Virus record (IMG/VR): IMGVR_UViG_3300043219_000064
Coordinates: 1 to 42,645 of that record
DNA: 42,645 nt
Strand: one strand, 5' to 3'
Origin: a virus
Shown piece after piece: positions 10,101-16,746 of this stretch. The notes under the pieces were generated by a model. That model was not told the origin of the DNA, did not search any database, and saw only the letters and a list, made by a program, of their open reading frames with translations. How positions within the stretch are numbered: position 1 is the stretch's first letter; each line of letters begins with the position of its first letter. A program made the translations under genes and the position numbers.

Positions 10101-10400
10101 ACTACCTTTGAAATATCAGAGTCGGGTTCATCAGCTACTCCTGACAGTGGCTTTGGCTTATATAGAGCAGATACAGATGGGAAGCCCTATTATATTAATG
10201 ATGCTGGTGAAGAATCCCTTTTGACGGAAAGAAATCCAACAGGGGAATTCAGAACAACTGATCCGGCAACCGTAACAAATGGTTATGTTATGTGGATGAG
10301 TAATGGGACAGGAAGTGGTGATATTGGAGATATTATGATAAAAATTAATGCGTCTGCTACAACAAAAACAATTACTTTAGTAGATTTTAGTGCATTTTAA
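7107..10400 (+). CDS. Large fibre-like protein with N-terminal signal peptide
   Basis: The longest protein of the phage (1097 residues). It starts with a clear Sec signal peptide: MRKLI, about 12 hydrophobic residues, then GYSQ with likely cleavage before Gln-Gln. The rest is beta-rich and repetitive (many T-G-x-x, N-L-T and D-G segments), with fibre-tip-like parts near residues 750-1000 (GNATFSGSVTADEAVL) and an SGFGLYRADTDGKPYYIND segment common in fibre shafts before the tip. Probably the receptor-binding fibre. The signal peptide is odd, because virion proteins normally stay in the cytoplasm. Confidence 0.65.
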   Translation: MRKLITLLLLFISILGYSQQDSINWDKYKPIIAWKTIINNVQYLGQDTFSVVVAPIDDDPGTFPLVYGNYIEDKRGLRYEVIDTTNAPTLIVVDFLDANYAPFQGEVGTVYLSANNGESPSLPTGNFEQLDPDALQYGYGVDMSLQWGHGIEYDLPFKRLVLDTTYVEIGDEPKGTMYWDEPNRTYSIDLGNGVVLQVGQETQIPVHNNTGLTIINGRVLFGQAVFNDRITVGLATNTERYTALLIATEDILNNTDGLAVELVGRVNDVNTGGLSLGPIYVDVDGLLTNTKPEFPEYTYPIGAVVKVGVTDGIIQFRSDGVNFYNSIRDAFDGSIRETFDFRTFVEGGVVKGVLLSTDSHDSLTTVFSNGWFDFTVPDTIDLTAGTLNDLTDNYIYIDKATRTLQTATSFPFIEHSKISFTSLLDPTTTDTYGAMINQNFNDHFKYTDDNGHILHLAARLRTLDAKWESGTAATLTGTTANVYIQITAGKVWHLHLQDMPVINMSTGDVIWVVNDPDGTYRPTSNLNDITEFSDGSNWNNEWGNIVVWGAVNKTGEISQLLVNLPSDGYQQEESAIADALNYTNYTMPRNFRGKGFLIGRFTIRRSGASTTYNPSTGFLDLRGFVPNTTVGGGTGGSTPVTEWTQLNDIPASYLNFAGAFATINALETGVEFILREDMPLTDLDSTGFTLEIPQVVGLVDSLSDKWNNDGTSTAAGDWDIGAFDFTAATLNATNLTTGYMPYDNGTSLVNSTTQIIGTTMVTNLFSGGYREINTDGGSFTIGGSAHTSIKNSLGGSGYWSFTPRDNGRLGVTYGALSSGNVNLNADIISLFQNGNIAVGKSALEDWGSNFTTLEVGGQVGIMATKASDSDGSLNITQNSYFDGGNWIYINTGTATTHRQFGGAHTFRVAQSGTAGNVISWTDALNIEVSGNATFSGSVTADEAVLGTELVTLDQLEATAVSFGSTTQIPYMNIAGDDFLYSNNLTYNGSYFTTNWFRATTFEISESGSSATPDSGFGLYRADTDGKPYYINDAGEESLLTERNPTGEFRTTDPATVTNGYVMWMSNGTGSGDIGDIMIKINASATTKTITLVDFSAF

Positions 10401-10403
10401 ATT

Positions 10404-10871
10404 ATGAAACAATTAGTTATAATGCTAACAATCGTGGTTTTAGCAACCACCGCAAGTTTCGGACAAAGTTACACAGTATTGGATTCAATTTTAACAGTTG
10501 ACCGTAAACTGAAGGGAGCTTATCAAATCAAACGAAGTAGTTATGATTTGCTTAAAAAACTCATTTCTCAGGAGAAAATGAGTACTGATACAATCACACA
10601 CAAGGAAGCGGTATTAAAACTTTACAGCGACATAGAAACGGCTGTAAATACTTATGAGCTTGAATATTTAGTAGTAAATGAAATAGAAATAACTGATTCC
10701 GTATATCAGGAATGGCTATTGGAATATCAAGTACTGAACGAGTGGATTAACAAAGTGACAAATGATCCTGACATTCAGGAAGCTACTACTATGTCTGAAT
10801 ACAAGCGAAAACTTGCAAGAAGGAATAAATTATTAGGGTATCACAAACAAATACAAGGACAAATAAATTAG
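10404..10871 (+). CDS. Exported small protein, unknown
   Basis: A 155-residue protein beginning with a Sec signal peptide (MKQLVIMLTIVVLATTASFG, then Gln-Ser). The mature part is charged and helical with a basic C terminus (KRKLARRNKLLGYHKQ). It lies four bases after the fibre gene and ahead of the lysis cluster. It could act in the periplasm during lysis or in entry exclusion; nothing in the sequence decides this. Confidence 0.55.
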   Translation: MKQLVIMLTIVVLATTASFGQSYTVLDSILTVDRKLKGAYQIKRSSYDLLKKLISQEKMSTDTITHKEAVLKLYSDIETAVNTYELEYLVVNEIEITDSVYQEWLLEYQVLNEWINKVTNDPDIQEATTMSEYKRKLARRNKLLGYHKQIQGQIN

Positions 10872-10876
10872 TAATC

Positions 10877-11149
10877 ATGAAAATTACAAAAGACAAGAAG
10901 AAACATTTCGTAGTAGGTTTTTTGATCGCATTAGCAGGCTGTTTTATAGCTTACTTTTTATTGGGTATGAAAGAAAATCCGATATACTTAGGGGCTGGAC
11001 TTGCTATATTCGCAGGATTGGCAAAAGAAGTATGGGACAAAAAGACGGGGAGAGGAACACCAAGCCAAATGGACTTTGTATTCACCTTTATTGGTGCTAT
11101 TTTAGGAGGTGGATTATTCCAATTTGTGATATATACTTTTATAGCATAA
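10877..11149 (+). CDS. Small membrane protein, holin candidate (YfiM/DUF2279-like pattern)
   Basis: The 90-residue product has three predicted membrane segments (about residues 13-30, 36-50 and 68-88). The KKKHFVVGF start, central AGLAKEVWDKKTGRG and the Asp before the last helix match a pattern seen in small phage and bacterial membrane proteins. It opens the lysis cluster upstream of the endolysin and is one of several holin candidates here. Confidence 0.55.
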   Translation: MKITKDKKKHFVVGFLIALAGCFIAYFLLGMKENPIYLGAGLAIFAGLAKEVWDKKTGRGTPSQMDFVFTFIGAILGGGLFQFVIYTFIA

Positions 11150-11186
11150 ATTTATTAACTTTACATAACATTTAAAATTAGAAATT

Positions 11187-11240
11187 ATGGCAGTAAGACC
11201 AAAAAAACCACCAAAAACAAGTCCAAAGAAAACAAAGTGA
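11187..11240 (+). CDS. Seventeen-residue basic peptide
   Basis: A very short frame encoding MAVRPKKPPKTSPKKTK. Its stop codon TGA overlaps the GTG start of the next gene as GTGA, which suggests a translated leader coupled to that gene. Without it the next gene would lack an obvious initiation context. It may be only a coupling device. Confidence 0.4.
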   Translation: MAVRPKKPPKTSPKKTK

Positions 11241-11623
11241 TTAATCAAAGGAACATATCAGGGGTACTTTTAGTATTATCATTTGCTATTTATTTAATAT
11301 TTGGCAAGGCAGGAGATACCTCTGATATGATCCCTAAAGATGCTCTAGAAATTGAGCGTTGGGATAGTTATTATTTTATAAACTTGGATTTACTTGTAAT
11401 CTATTTAAGCATATTGGGTTTAAAATGCTACAGGGATAAATTACATAGAATAATAGTTAAAGTTTTCTTGGGTGTTGCAATGGGTAAGTTATTATTGAAT
11501 TTGTTTTCATTTGTGGACATGGATATTTTCGATAAAATAAACACGAGCAGCGAAGCAGGGGTAATTATAGTATCGTGCATTGTTGTTTTTTTAATATACA
11601 GAAGTAATGAGAGACTGGTTTAA
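11237..11623 (+). CDS. Multi-spanning membrane protein of the lysis cluster
   Basis: A 128-residue protein starting with GTG in the overlap GTGA. It has about four hydrophobic segments (near residues 8-22, 47-62, 72-90 and 107-122) and charged loops. It overlaps the following gene by 17 bases. Function unknown; holin or antiholin is possible by position. Confidence 0.5.
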   Translation: MINQRNISGVLLVLSFAIYLIFGKAGDTSDMIPKDALEIERWDSYYFINLDLLVIYLSILGLKCYRDKLHRIIVKVFLGVAMGKLLLNLFSFVDMDIFDKINTSSEAGVIIVSCIVVFLIYRSNERLV

Positions 11624-11894
11624 ACAGAAGTACAAGGATATGTTATTACAGGGGCTAATAACCTTGTTAGTGATGTTAATAATGCTGTGGAGTGGTGGAT
11701 TGTTGCAATCAAAAGAAAAGAGAGCCGATGTTCTAGATAAGAAAGCAGATAAAAGTTTAGTTGAGAAAAGATTTGCTAATCACATTCATATTTTTGAAGC
11801 TAATCAAAATGCAAAGATTGATTCTAAGGCTGACAAGAGTTTAGTGGAAAGCATGGACGGCAAACTTGATTTAATACTAATGAGACTTAAATGA
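11607..11894 (+). CDS. Membrane-anchored coiled-coil protein of the lysis cluster
   Basis: The 95-residue product has one membrane helix near residues 15-33 and then a charged coiled-coil tail with two related blocks, LDKKADKSLVEKRF and IDSKADKSLVESMD. It overlaps the endolysin gene by four bases. The topology resembles hemolysin XhlA-like or pinholin-associated proteins in reverse order; I infer a lysis role from its place only. Confidence 0.5.
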   Translation: MRDWFKQKYKDMLLQGLITLLVMLIMLWSGGLLQSKEKRADVLDKKADKSLVEKRFANHIHIFEANQNAKIDSKADKSLVESMDGKLDLILMRLK

Positions 11895-12250
11895 AACTAT
11901 CAGAAAAACAAGGCATATTCCTTTTAAACGTAGCCAAACTCATTCAATGGGTAAACGATCAAGATCAATATGTAACAGGTGGCGAATTACTACGCACAAA
12001 AGAACAGCAACAAATATATGTTGACTCATGGAAAAGTAAAACACTAGACGGTAAACATCTTGAAAAACTTGCTATTGATTTAAACCTATTCATTAATGGC
12101 ATCTACAGAACCGACACAGAGGCATATAAGCCACTTGGTCAGTTTTGGGTGTCTTTGCATTCAGATAACCGTTGGGGTGGAGATTGGAACAAGGACGGGG
12201 CTATAGAGGACGAGAAGTTTAAGGATGGTAACCACTTTGAAATGAGATAG
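11891..12250 (+). CDS. Endolysin, M15-family peptidase
   Basis: A 119-residue enzyme of the Peptidase_M15_4 / VanY-like type. Zinc ligands are visible: His56 and Asp63 in KHLEKLAIDLN and His115 in the terminal GNHFEMR, with WGGDWNKDG before it. Such phage enzymes cut L-Ala-D-Glu or D-Ala-linked bonds in peptidoglycan. There is no signal peptide, so it needs a holin, and small membrane proteins lie on both sides. Size is normal for a single-domain M15 endolysin. Confidence 0.88.
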   Translation: MKLSEKQGIFLLNVAKLIQWVNDQDQYVTGGELLRTKEQQQIYVDSWKSKTLDGKHLEKLAIDLNLFINGIYRTDTEAYKPLGQFWVSLHSDNRWGGDWNKDGAIEDEKFKDGNHFEMR

Positions 12251-12280
12251 AATATTTTTCGTAACTTAGTAAAAAATATC

Positions 12281-12391
12281 ATGAGCGTAATAGCATTAAA
12301 TATAATCGTATTTTGTGCATTATTAATTATATGTGCAGGGATGGCTTTTAGTATTTACTTAAAAATAAAAAATGAGATTTCAAACAACTAG
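12281..12391 (+). CDS. Small single-helix membrane protein
   Basis: A 36-residue frame encoding one hydrophobic helix (IALNIIVFCALLIICAGMAF) followed by a charged tail KIKNEISNN. It begins 30 bases after the endolysin and overlaps the next gene by 20 bases. The size and topology fit a small holin-like or accessory lysis protein. Confidence 0.5.
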   Translation: MSVIALNIIVFCALLIICAGMAFSIYLKIKNEISNN

Positions 12392-12572
12392 ATTCATTCT
12401 AACAATCGTTAGTTCTATTTCATTGGCTGCGATTGCCTTTTATGGAATAGCTAAAGGAGACGCGGTAACGCCTCCTATGTGCGTAACCGGAATAGGAACA
12501 ATAGTAGCAGGGTATCAGTGGAGTAAGGCACATACAAACGCAAAAGCAATTGAAAACAAAAAGCCTGAGTAA
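12372..12572 (+). CDS. Two-helix membrane protein, holin candidate
   Basis: The 66-residue product has two hydrophobic segments (about residues 7-26 and 37-49) separated by a short loop, and a charged C terminus NAKAIENKKPE, the layout of class II holins. It lies between endolysin and spanin and shares one base with the spanin gene. This is my best holin candidate in the cluster. Confidence 0.55.
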   Translation: MRFQTTRFILTIVSSISLAAIAFYGIAKGDAVTPPMCVTGIGTIVAGYQWSKAHTNAKAIENKKPE

Positions 12573-13147
12573 TGAAAATACTAATATATTTACTAGTCAT
12601 TGCCTCGCTTTCTAGCTGCATGACAACAAAACGAATGAAAAAGCATTGTGATGATTTCGCAATGGTCTGCGTAGTTCCGGTTAAAAAAGTAATTGAGTAC
12701 AGAGACACGGTTATTTATTTGGATAGAGTAGTGCCTGTTAAGCTACCTCCTGTAACTATTACGATTAGAGATACCGTATTGGTCACAAACAACGAGAACA
12801 AGCCTATAAGTGGCGCAAAAGTACATATAAGCCCAATCCATAGAGTAGATGGGATTATAAAAATAGATGCCATAATTAGAAACAACAATCTAATTGTTAA
12901 TGTCGAATTGATTGACAGCACTATATTAGTACCTATAAAGGATACCATATATTTAAAAGCAGCGATAAAAGAAACGACTACTGAAAACAATATAATACTA
13001 CCACCTGTCAAGTTTATACCTTGGTTGTATAAATTAGCTATGTGGATATTATTAATTGAAATTTCAATATTGATCGGATGGGTTGCATGGACGTACTTTC
13101 TTAAAAAAGCCTCGTTTGTAAAAAATATTATTGGAATATTCACCTAG
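12572..13147 (+). CDS. Unimolecular spanin (u-spanin) candidate
   Basis: A 191-residue protein with a lipoprotein signal (MKILIYLLVIASLSSC, Cys16 as lipid site) and a C-terminal membrane helix near residues 147-170 (LAMWILLIEISILIGWVAW) ending in KK. Outer-membrane lipid anchor plus inner-membrane helix joined by a beta-rich periplasmic span is the plan of phage T1 gp11. It is the last gene of the late operon and would fuse the two membranes after wall digestion. No nested Rz/Rz1 pair is present, in agreement. Confidence 0.75.
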   Translation: MKILIYLLVIASLSSCMTTKRMKKHCDDFAMVCVVPVKKVIEYRDTVIYLDRVVPVKLPPVTITIRDTVLVTNNENKPISGAKVHISPIHRVDGIIKIDAIIRNNNLIVNVELIDSTILVPIKDTIYLKAAIKETTTENNIILPPVKFIPWLYKLAMWILLIEISILIGWVAWTYFLKKASFVKNIIGIFT

Positions 13148-13172
13148 TAATATTCAAAAAGAAATAAAAGTA

Positions 13173-13197
13173 AGCCGGAGCAACGTTCCGGCTTTTT
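13173..13197. terminator. Bidirectional rho-independent terminator
   Basis: AGCCGGA at 13173-13179 pairs with TCCGGCT at 13187-13193 around a 7-base loop, followed by five T on the plus strand; on the other strand the stem is followed by ACTTTTATTTC. It separates the converging late and early transcripts just after the spanin gene and overlaps the stop of the minus-strand gene at 13196. Confidence 0.85.
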
Positions 13198-13492
13198 AAA
13201 ATGGCATCCCTGAATCAACAAATACAGTTTCTTTGTATTCAATCCTTTTAGTAATCTCCTTTAGATTAGACATTGATTTTGGAATGTTACAAATCGAATA
13301 GCCATAACCATTCCCTATTTCTTTCTTGATTAACTTCCTTTTTTGGTAGCTGCGATTCCCTTTTAAATACGGCATTCTGTAAAGCTCTTTCTTCTTCCAG
13401 CAAAACATTATCCCATCAAATTCAAATCCATGTCTATATTCTATAACTTGTTGACTACTAATCATATTATATAGTTTAGGTATCGTTAGCAC
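13196..13492 (-). CDS. Hypothetical basic protein
   Basis: A 98-residue protein with the segment FEFDGIMFCWKKKELYRMPY and a basic middle. Phages of this host group often carry small proteins with a similar W-K-x-K-x-L-Y-R-L-P motif, but I know no function. It is the last gene of the leftward transcript, ending inside the terminator, and begins four bases before the first cassette core at 13496. Confidence 0.5.
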   Translation of the reverse strand: MLTIPKLYNMISSQQVIEYRHGFEFDGIMFCWKKKELYRMPYLKGNRSYQKRKLIKKEIGNGYGYSICNIPKSMSNLKEITKRIEYKETVFVDSGMPF

Positions 13493-13495
13493 TAC

Positions 13496-13543
13496 GTTAT
13501 AGTTAACCGCTCTATACGCTAAATAATAAGAGAGCGGTATAAC
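13496..13543. repeat. Unit 1 start arm and internal arm (short hairpin)
   Basis: GTTATAG plus ACCGCTCT at 13496-13513 pair with AGAGCGGT and TATAAC at 13531-13543, leaving a loop of 17 bases. The right half of this internal site, GTATAAACTTAATGC at 13553-13567, pairs with GCACTAAGCTTATAC at 14528-14542 beyond the methyltransferase gene (13 of 15). Confidence 0.65.
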
Positions 13544-13567
13544 AATAACACTGTATAAACTTAATGC

Positions 13568-14440
13568 TTAATCCAGTGTTTCAAATAAACTTCGCTGCGT
13601 AAAGTCTTTTTCTTTTATTTTTCCCTCCCCTTTAAGAAAAGAAAAAATGTGTGCTATAACATCAACTGTCCATCCATTCCCAAGCATGTTGTATCGCTGC
13701 GTAGTACTAACTCCTTCCGTATATCCGTCTGGTACTGTCTGTAATTTTTCACATTCACTTGGCGTTAACTTTCTAATTCCGTTATCTGTTTTTATTTGGT
13801 TTTTAGTACTGTTCGTAATTATGGCATTAGATTTATTGTCTGTCCTAAATTCAATTCGTTCAAACCTTTTCAATCCACGCTTCTTGTAATCCCTTGGGTA
13901 TGGTTGTGGCTGTCCTATTTGGGCGTTTGGTATTCCGATAACATCTCCAACAGTAATATTCCTGTCGGTTGGTTCGTTAAATTTTATATTTGTCCAATAA
14001 AAACGTGGTCTGTTTTGCCCCGAAACTACTGCCGAATTTATAAATATTGGTTCAACACCTAAGTATTCAGATATTATATCCCTAAATTCCTTTTTCATAC
14101 CAACATTCTCGAGCAACCAATGTTCGGGGTTTAGATTTTCCTTAGCTTTAACAAACTCAAAAAACAATTTACTTCTTGGGTCGTCAAAGTTTAATTCTTT
14201 CCCTGCGGTGCTAAACCCTTGGCAAGGGCTGCCGCCTATTAATAAATCAATCTTTGGCAACGAATCAAAGTCTACATCAAGAACACTTCCCATCTGTTTT
14301 GTGTTGGGGTAATTCTTTTGTGTTATTTCCATTGCATATTTGTCAATCTCATACGCAAAGTAATTATCAATAGCCACTCCAACTTTTTCAAGTGCTATTT
14401 GTCCGCAACTCATTCCATCATAATAACTTACTATATTCAT
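13568..14440 (-). CDS. DNA cytosine-5 methyltransferase, cassette cargo
   Basis: A 290-residue C5 methyltransferase with the expected order of motifs: I (SYYDGMSCGQIALE), IV with catalytic Cys73 (GGSPCQGFSTAG), VI (ENV at 111-113), VIII (QNRPRFYW from 142), IX (RKLTPSECEKLQTVPDGY) and X (YNMLGNGWTV). The target-recognition part is short. No restriction partner is nearby, so it probably protects phage DNA. The gene fills unit 1: the stop adjoins the internal arm at 13553-13567, and the matching arm lies upstream at 14528-14542. Imperfect 31-base direct repeats (near 13573-13603 and 14492-14522) also flank it. Confidence 0.9.
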   Translation of the reverse strand: MNIVSYYDGMSCGQIALEKVGVAIDNYFAYEIDKYAMEITQKNYPNTKQMGSVLDVDFDSLPKIDLLIGGSPCQGFSTAGKELNFDDPRSKLFFEFVKAKENLNPEHWLLENVGMKKEFRDIISEYLGVEPIFINSAVVSGQNRPRFYWTNIKFNEPTDRNITVGDVIGIPNAQIGQPQPYPRDYKKRGLKRFERIEFRTDNKSNAIITNSTKNQIKTDNGIRKLTPSECEKLQTVPDGYTEGVSTTQRYNMLGNGWTVDVIAHIFSFLKGEGKIKEKDFTQRSLFETLD

Positions 14441-14547
14441 ACTTTTAATTTTTTCAAAATTATTTGCTATATCTAAAAATAAAACAAAAAGGTGCAGTGT
14501 TTCAAACTAACTTCGGTTCGTAATTCCGCACTAAGCTTATACTTTAC

Positions 14548-14991
14548 GTTATATATCATTACCTCCACTCGTGCCTCGTTACGGTTTCATTTCCGCTTTT
14601 GCTCATAAATAATAGGAACTTATTTAATCGTTTCAAAGCTCCCAATGAACCATGATATATAACGTCCCGTCTAAACTCGAAAGGGTTCAGTGCTTTAATG
14701 TCGGAAACGATAAATAACAAGGTCTGAAACGCAATTTAGCGTCAGCACTAATAAGTCCTTTCGACTTTACTTTTTGTTCTCAGCCTTTTCTAAAATAGAA
14801 ATAGTTTCTTTGAGTAGTTTGTTTTCTTTTTTCAGTCTATCTACTAAACTATCTTGACATTTTACAAATGCCTCAGCCATTAGCATTTCACCATTTTCAA
14901 TGATTCTTTCTAATAATTCAATTTTATCTTTCATACCTATTCCTTTTTTATAAAATTCTTTCACAAAAACTAAACTGCGTTTAGACGGGAC
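14548..14991. repeat. Composite cassette A, copy 1
   Basis: From core to core this unit is nearly identical to 17987-18429 apart from the middle of its gene. Outer arms: 14546-14559 with 14652-14665, and 14662-14676 with 14979-14993, both perfect. Between the gene stop and the internal site (14677-14766) a further stem pairs CTCGAAAGG near 14676 with CCTTTCGA near 14757, and AGTGCT with AGCACT inside it. The 90 bases at 14560-14651 hold only a 15-codon frame (MSKSGNETVTRHEWR). Confidence 0.75.
14767..14934 (-). CDS. Cassette protein of unit 2, coiled coil
   Basis: Starting at the ATG at 14934, the 55-residue product (MKDKIELLERII to ILEKAENKK) is a charged helical protein. An upstream ATG in frame exists at 15042 but would read through the unit junction, so I reject it. 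The last residues ILEKAENKK match ILENAENKK of the paralogous unit at 18205, while the middle differs. Function unknown. Confidence 0.6.
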   Translation of the reverse strand: MKDKIELLERIIENGEMLMAEAFVKCQDSLVDRLKKENKLLKETISILEKAENKK

Positions 14992-15010
14992 GTTGTAGGC
15001 AATTAAAATG

Positions 15011-15208
15011 CTACAAATATTTACATTTCGAACATGCTTCACTAGTTATAGGATTATTGCAGATAGCTGTATCCTTTGGAATAAAGCATTTTAACAGTTC
15101 GCTTCGCCCAACAACACTATGTAAAATCAATAACTTATCGGTTGCTTCATCAATAGTTATTCGCTTTAATTTAAAGTCACCTAGTATTTTAAATATTTTA
15201 TGTTCCAT
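15011..15208 (-). CDS. Cassette protein of unit 3
   Basis: A 65-residue product ending CNNPITSEACSKCKYL, with Cys residues that could bind zinc. It fills the unit at 14992-15233. Start arm 14992-14999 pairs with 15108-15115 (7 of 8) and 15003-15012 with 15085-15094 (10 of 10), the internal arms lying inside the gene. No family recognised. Confidence 0.6.
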   Translation of the reverse strand: MEHKIFKILGDFKLKRITIDEATDKLLILHSVVGRSELLKCFIPKDTAICNNPITSEACSKCKYL

Positions 15209-15245
15209 GTTCGTTACTATTTTTACATTTTACGTTATAGATAAT

Positions 15246-15539
15246 CTAGGAATACCATTCGGTTATCGGGCCGGAGCATTTATCGCAGCCAAATCCATTA
15301 CCTGTGTTTTGTATATGTCCACATCCCATACATACATACCCATCGGGTTCTTCCTCGTCCAGAGGTTCTTCTTCGTATTCATCTAGACTATCAATAACAG
15401 AGTCTAAATTTAAAAGTTTTATTTGCTCCTGTGCGTAGCCATCTAATGCTTGTCTTATCCAAAATTCGTTAGCTTTATTCTTAGCTTCTGGGATACGTTT
15501 TTGTATCCAGCTCATCCAATTGTCTAATTCTTTATTCAT
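15246..15539 (-). CDS. Cassette protein of unit 4, C-terminal zinc ribbon
   Basis: A 97-residue protein: an N-terminal helical part (WMSWIQKRIPEAKNKANEFW), an acidic linker and a CMGCGH...CDKC zinc ribbon near the end. The unit start 15234-15250 pairs with 15382-15398 inside the gene (14 of 17). The internal site encodes LLNLDSV, a motif shared with other cassette proteins. Confidence 0.65.
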   Translation of the reverse strand: MNKELDNWMSWIQKRIPEAKNKANEFWIRQALDGYAQEQIKLLNLDSVIDSLDEYEEEPLDEEEPDGYVCMGCGHIQNTGNGFGCDKCSGPITEWYS

Positions 15540-15586
15540 TATTTCTTAGTATTTAATTCATAAAACTTCAAAAGTTAGCCAAATCG

Positions 15587-15832
15587 TTACCCACCATTGC
15601 CTTCTAACTTTTTTATCCTATCTGCAATATTCTGCTTTAATTCTTCGCATTCCGCTGCCTGTATCTTCCACCAAGGCAACGGTTCACTTCGTTGGGTAAC
15701 AAGGTCTAAATTTAACTTTAAAACTTGTTCAGCTAATTCCTCATTCTCTGTTTCTAACTTCTCAATTTCTTTATGCAATGCATCAAAGTGAGGTTGCATT
15801 TCTTTCTGTTCTCTGCTCGGTAACATACTCAT
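15587..15832 (-). CDS. Cassette protein of unit 5, coiled coil
   Basis: An 81-residue, largely coiled-coil protein (IEKLETENEELAEQVLKLNL, then ELKQNIADRIKKLE). Its stop TAA is formed by the junction core. Unit arms: 15586-15603 with 15673-15700, where a 10-base insert TCACTTCGTT splits the internal arm, and 15704-15724 with 15860-15880 (17 of 21). The internal site encodes LKLNLDLV. Confidence 0.65.
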   Translation of the reverse strand: MSMLPSREQKEMQPHFDALHKEIEKLETENEELAEQVLKLNLDLVTQRSEPLPWWKIQAAECEELKQNIADRIKKLEGNGG

Positions 15833-15885
15833 AATAATTATATTTATTTTTTCAATTCCGTTTTAAAACTAAACTTAGCCAAACG

Positions 15886-16065
15886 TTATGGAGAATGCTT
15901 TGCTAACAAAAAGTCAGTAGCAGCAATCTCATTATCATACCATTCTGTTGGATACGTGCTATCATTAGATTTTAAATGTTCTAATCTACGTCTCCAATCT
16001 AACAGCTCGTCTATTCCGGGCAGCCGTTTGTATTTCTTGTAACCTGTTAGCAAAACACTCTCCAT
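15886..16065 (-). CDS. Cassette protein of unit 6, distal gene
   Basis: A 59-residue protein starting MESVLLTGYKKYKRLPGIDE and ending LLAKHSP. Both ends of the gene lie in the unit's paired arms: 15885-15908 pairs with 16045-16068 (22 of 24), so the start ATG falls in one arm and the TAA stop in the other core. Unit 6 thus has one gene in each loop of the folded unit. Function unknown. Confidence 0.6.
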   Translation of the reverse strand: MESVLLTGYKKYKRLPGIDELLDWRRRLEHLKSNDSTYPTEWYDNEIAATDFLLAKHSP

Positions 16066-16089
16066 AACAAAGTACGATAAATAATTAAT

Positions 16090-16299
16090 TTACTTTCTTT
16101 CGATATTACTGTAATCTATTAATCGAAGTTGGAATCCTAATAAGCAAAAATAATAATCGTATTTGCCATTTAACCACTTTCTGTAAATTGAGATTACATG
16201 AAATTCACTATCACTGTACTTGTGATAATTATTTTTTAACTGTATCGCAAATTTGTTACACTGATATAACATCCAGTAATCTTGCCAATATTTATTCAT
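16090..16299 (-). CDS. Cassette protein of unit 6, proximal gene
   Basis: A 69-residue protein rich in aromatic residues (MNKYWQDYWMLYQCNKFAIQ; YDYYFCLLGFQLRLIDY). It lies in the second loop of unit 6, upstream of 15886-16065. The leader carries CGGAATTGAAACAC, also found before the genes of units 5 and 14. No family recognised. Confidence 0.6.
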   Translation of the reverse strand: MNKYWQDYWMLYQCNKFAIQLKNNYHKYSDSEFHVISIYRKWLNGKYDYYFCLLGFQLRLIDYSNIERK

Positions 16300-16353
16300 A
16301 ATAATATACTTTAGTGTTTCAATTCCGTAAATTAAAAATTCATGTACAGGCCG

Positions 16354-16674
16354 TTACCCATCATTAATAGATTTTAAATATAAGTCTACTAATTTGGTAA
16401 CTTTATCTATATCGCTTTCACCTGCAAGTTTATGAATCCATAAGCTAAAATCTATTAACGATTCGCGTTGCTGGGTAATAAAGTCTAAATTTAATGCTGT
16501 TTTATCACTCGTAGAATTTCCGTTTACTTTCTTCTCTATGTGCTCAATGTACTTTTCAGCTTTATCAGCATATTGTTTAAGTCCTCCTGTGTATCGTTTT
16601 TCATCGTTTTCTACACTTTCCCCTGCCCAGTATTCTTTTCTAATTGGCTTCTTTGGTTTCTTCATGTCGTTCAC
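16354..16674 (-). CDS. Cassette protein of unit 7
   Basis: A 106-residue charged helical protein. The stop TAA is part of the core at 16353. ATCATTAATAGATTTTA at 16360-16376 pairs with 16446-16462 inside the gene (16 of 17), and GTTACCC with GGGTAAT after a 10-base insert TCGCGTTGCT. The internal site encodes ALNLDFITQQRES, close to LNLDLVTQRSE of unit 5. Function unknown. Confidence 0.65.
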   Translation of the reverse strand: MNDMKKPKKPIRKEYWAGESVENDEKRYTGGLKQYADKAEKYIEHIEKKVNGNSTSDKTALNLDFITQQRESLIDFSLWIHKLAGESDIDKVTKLVDLYLKSINDG

Positions 16675-16746
16675 TATTTAGTAATTTATAATTTATATTT
16701 TCGTATCAATTGCGGTGCATATTTCACGCACTAAACTTAGTCAAAC

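Noticed and set aside
14935-15042. Longer version of the unit 2 gene starting at 15042, and the analogous start at 18453
   Set aside because: Both extensions read through a unit junction and share only the leader sequence common to the duplicated units.
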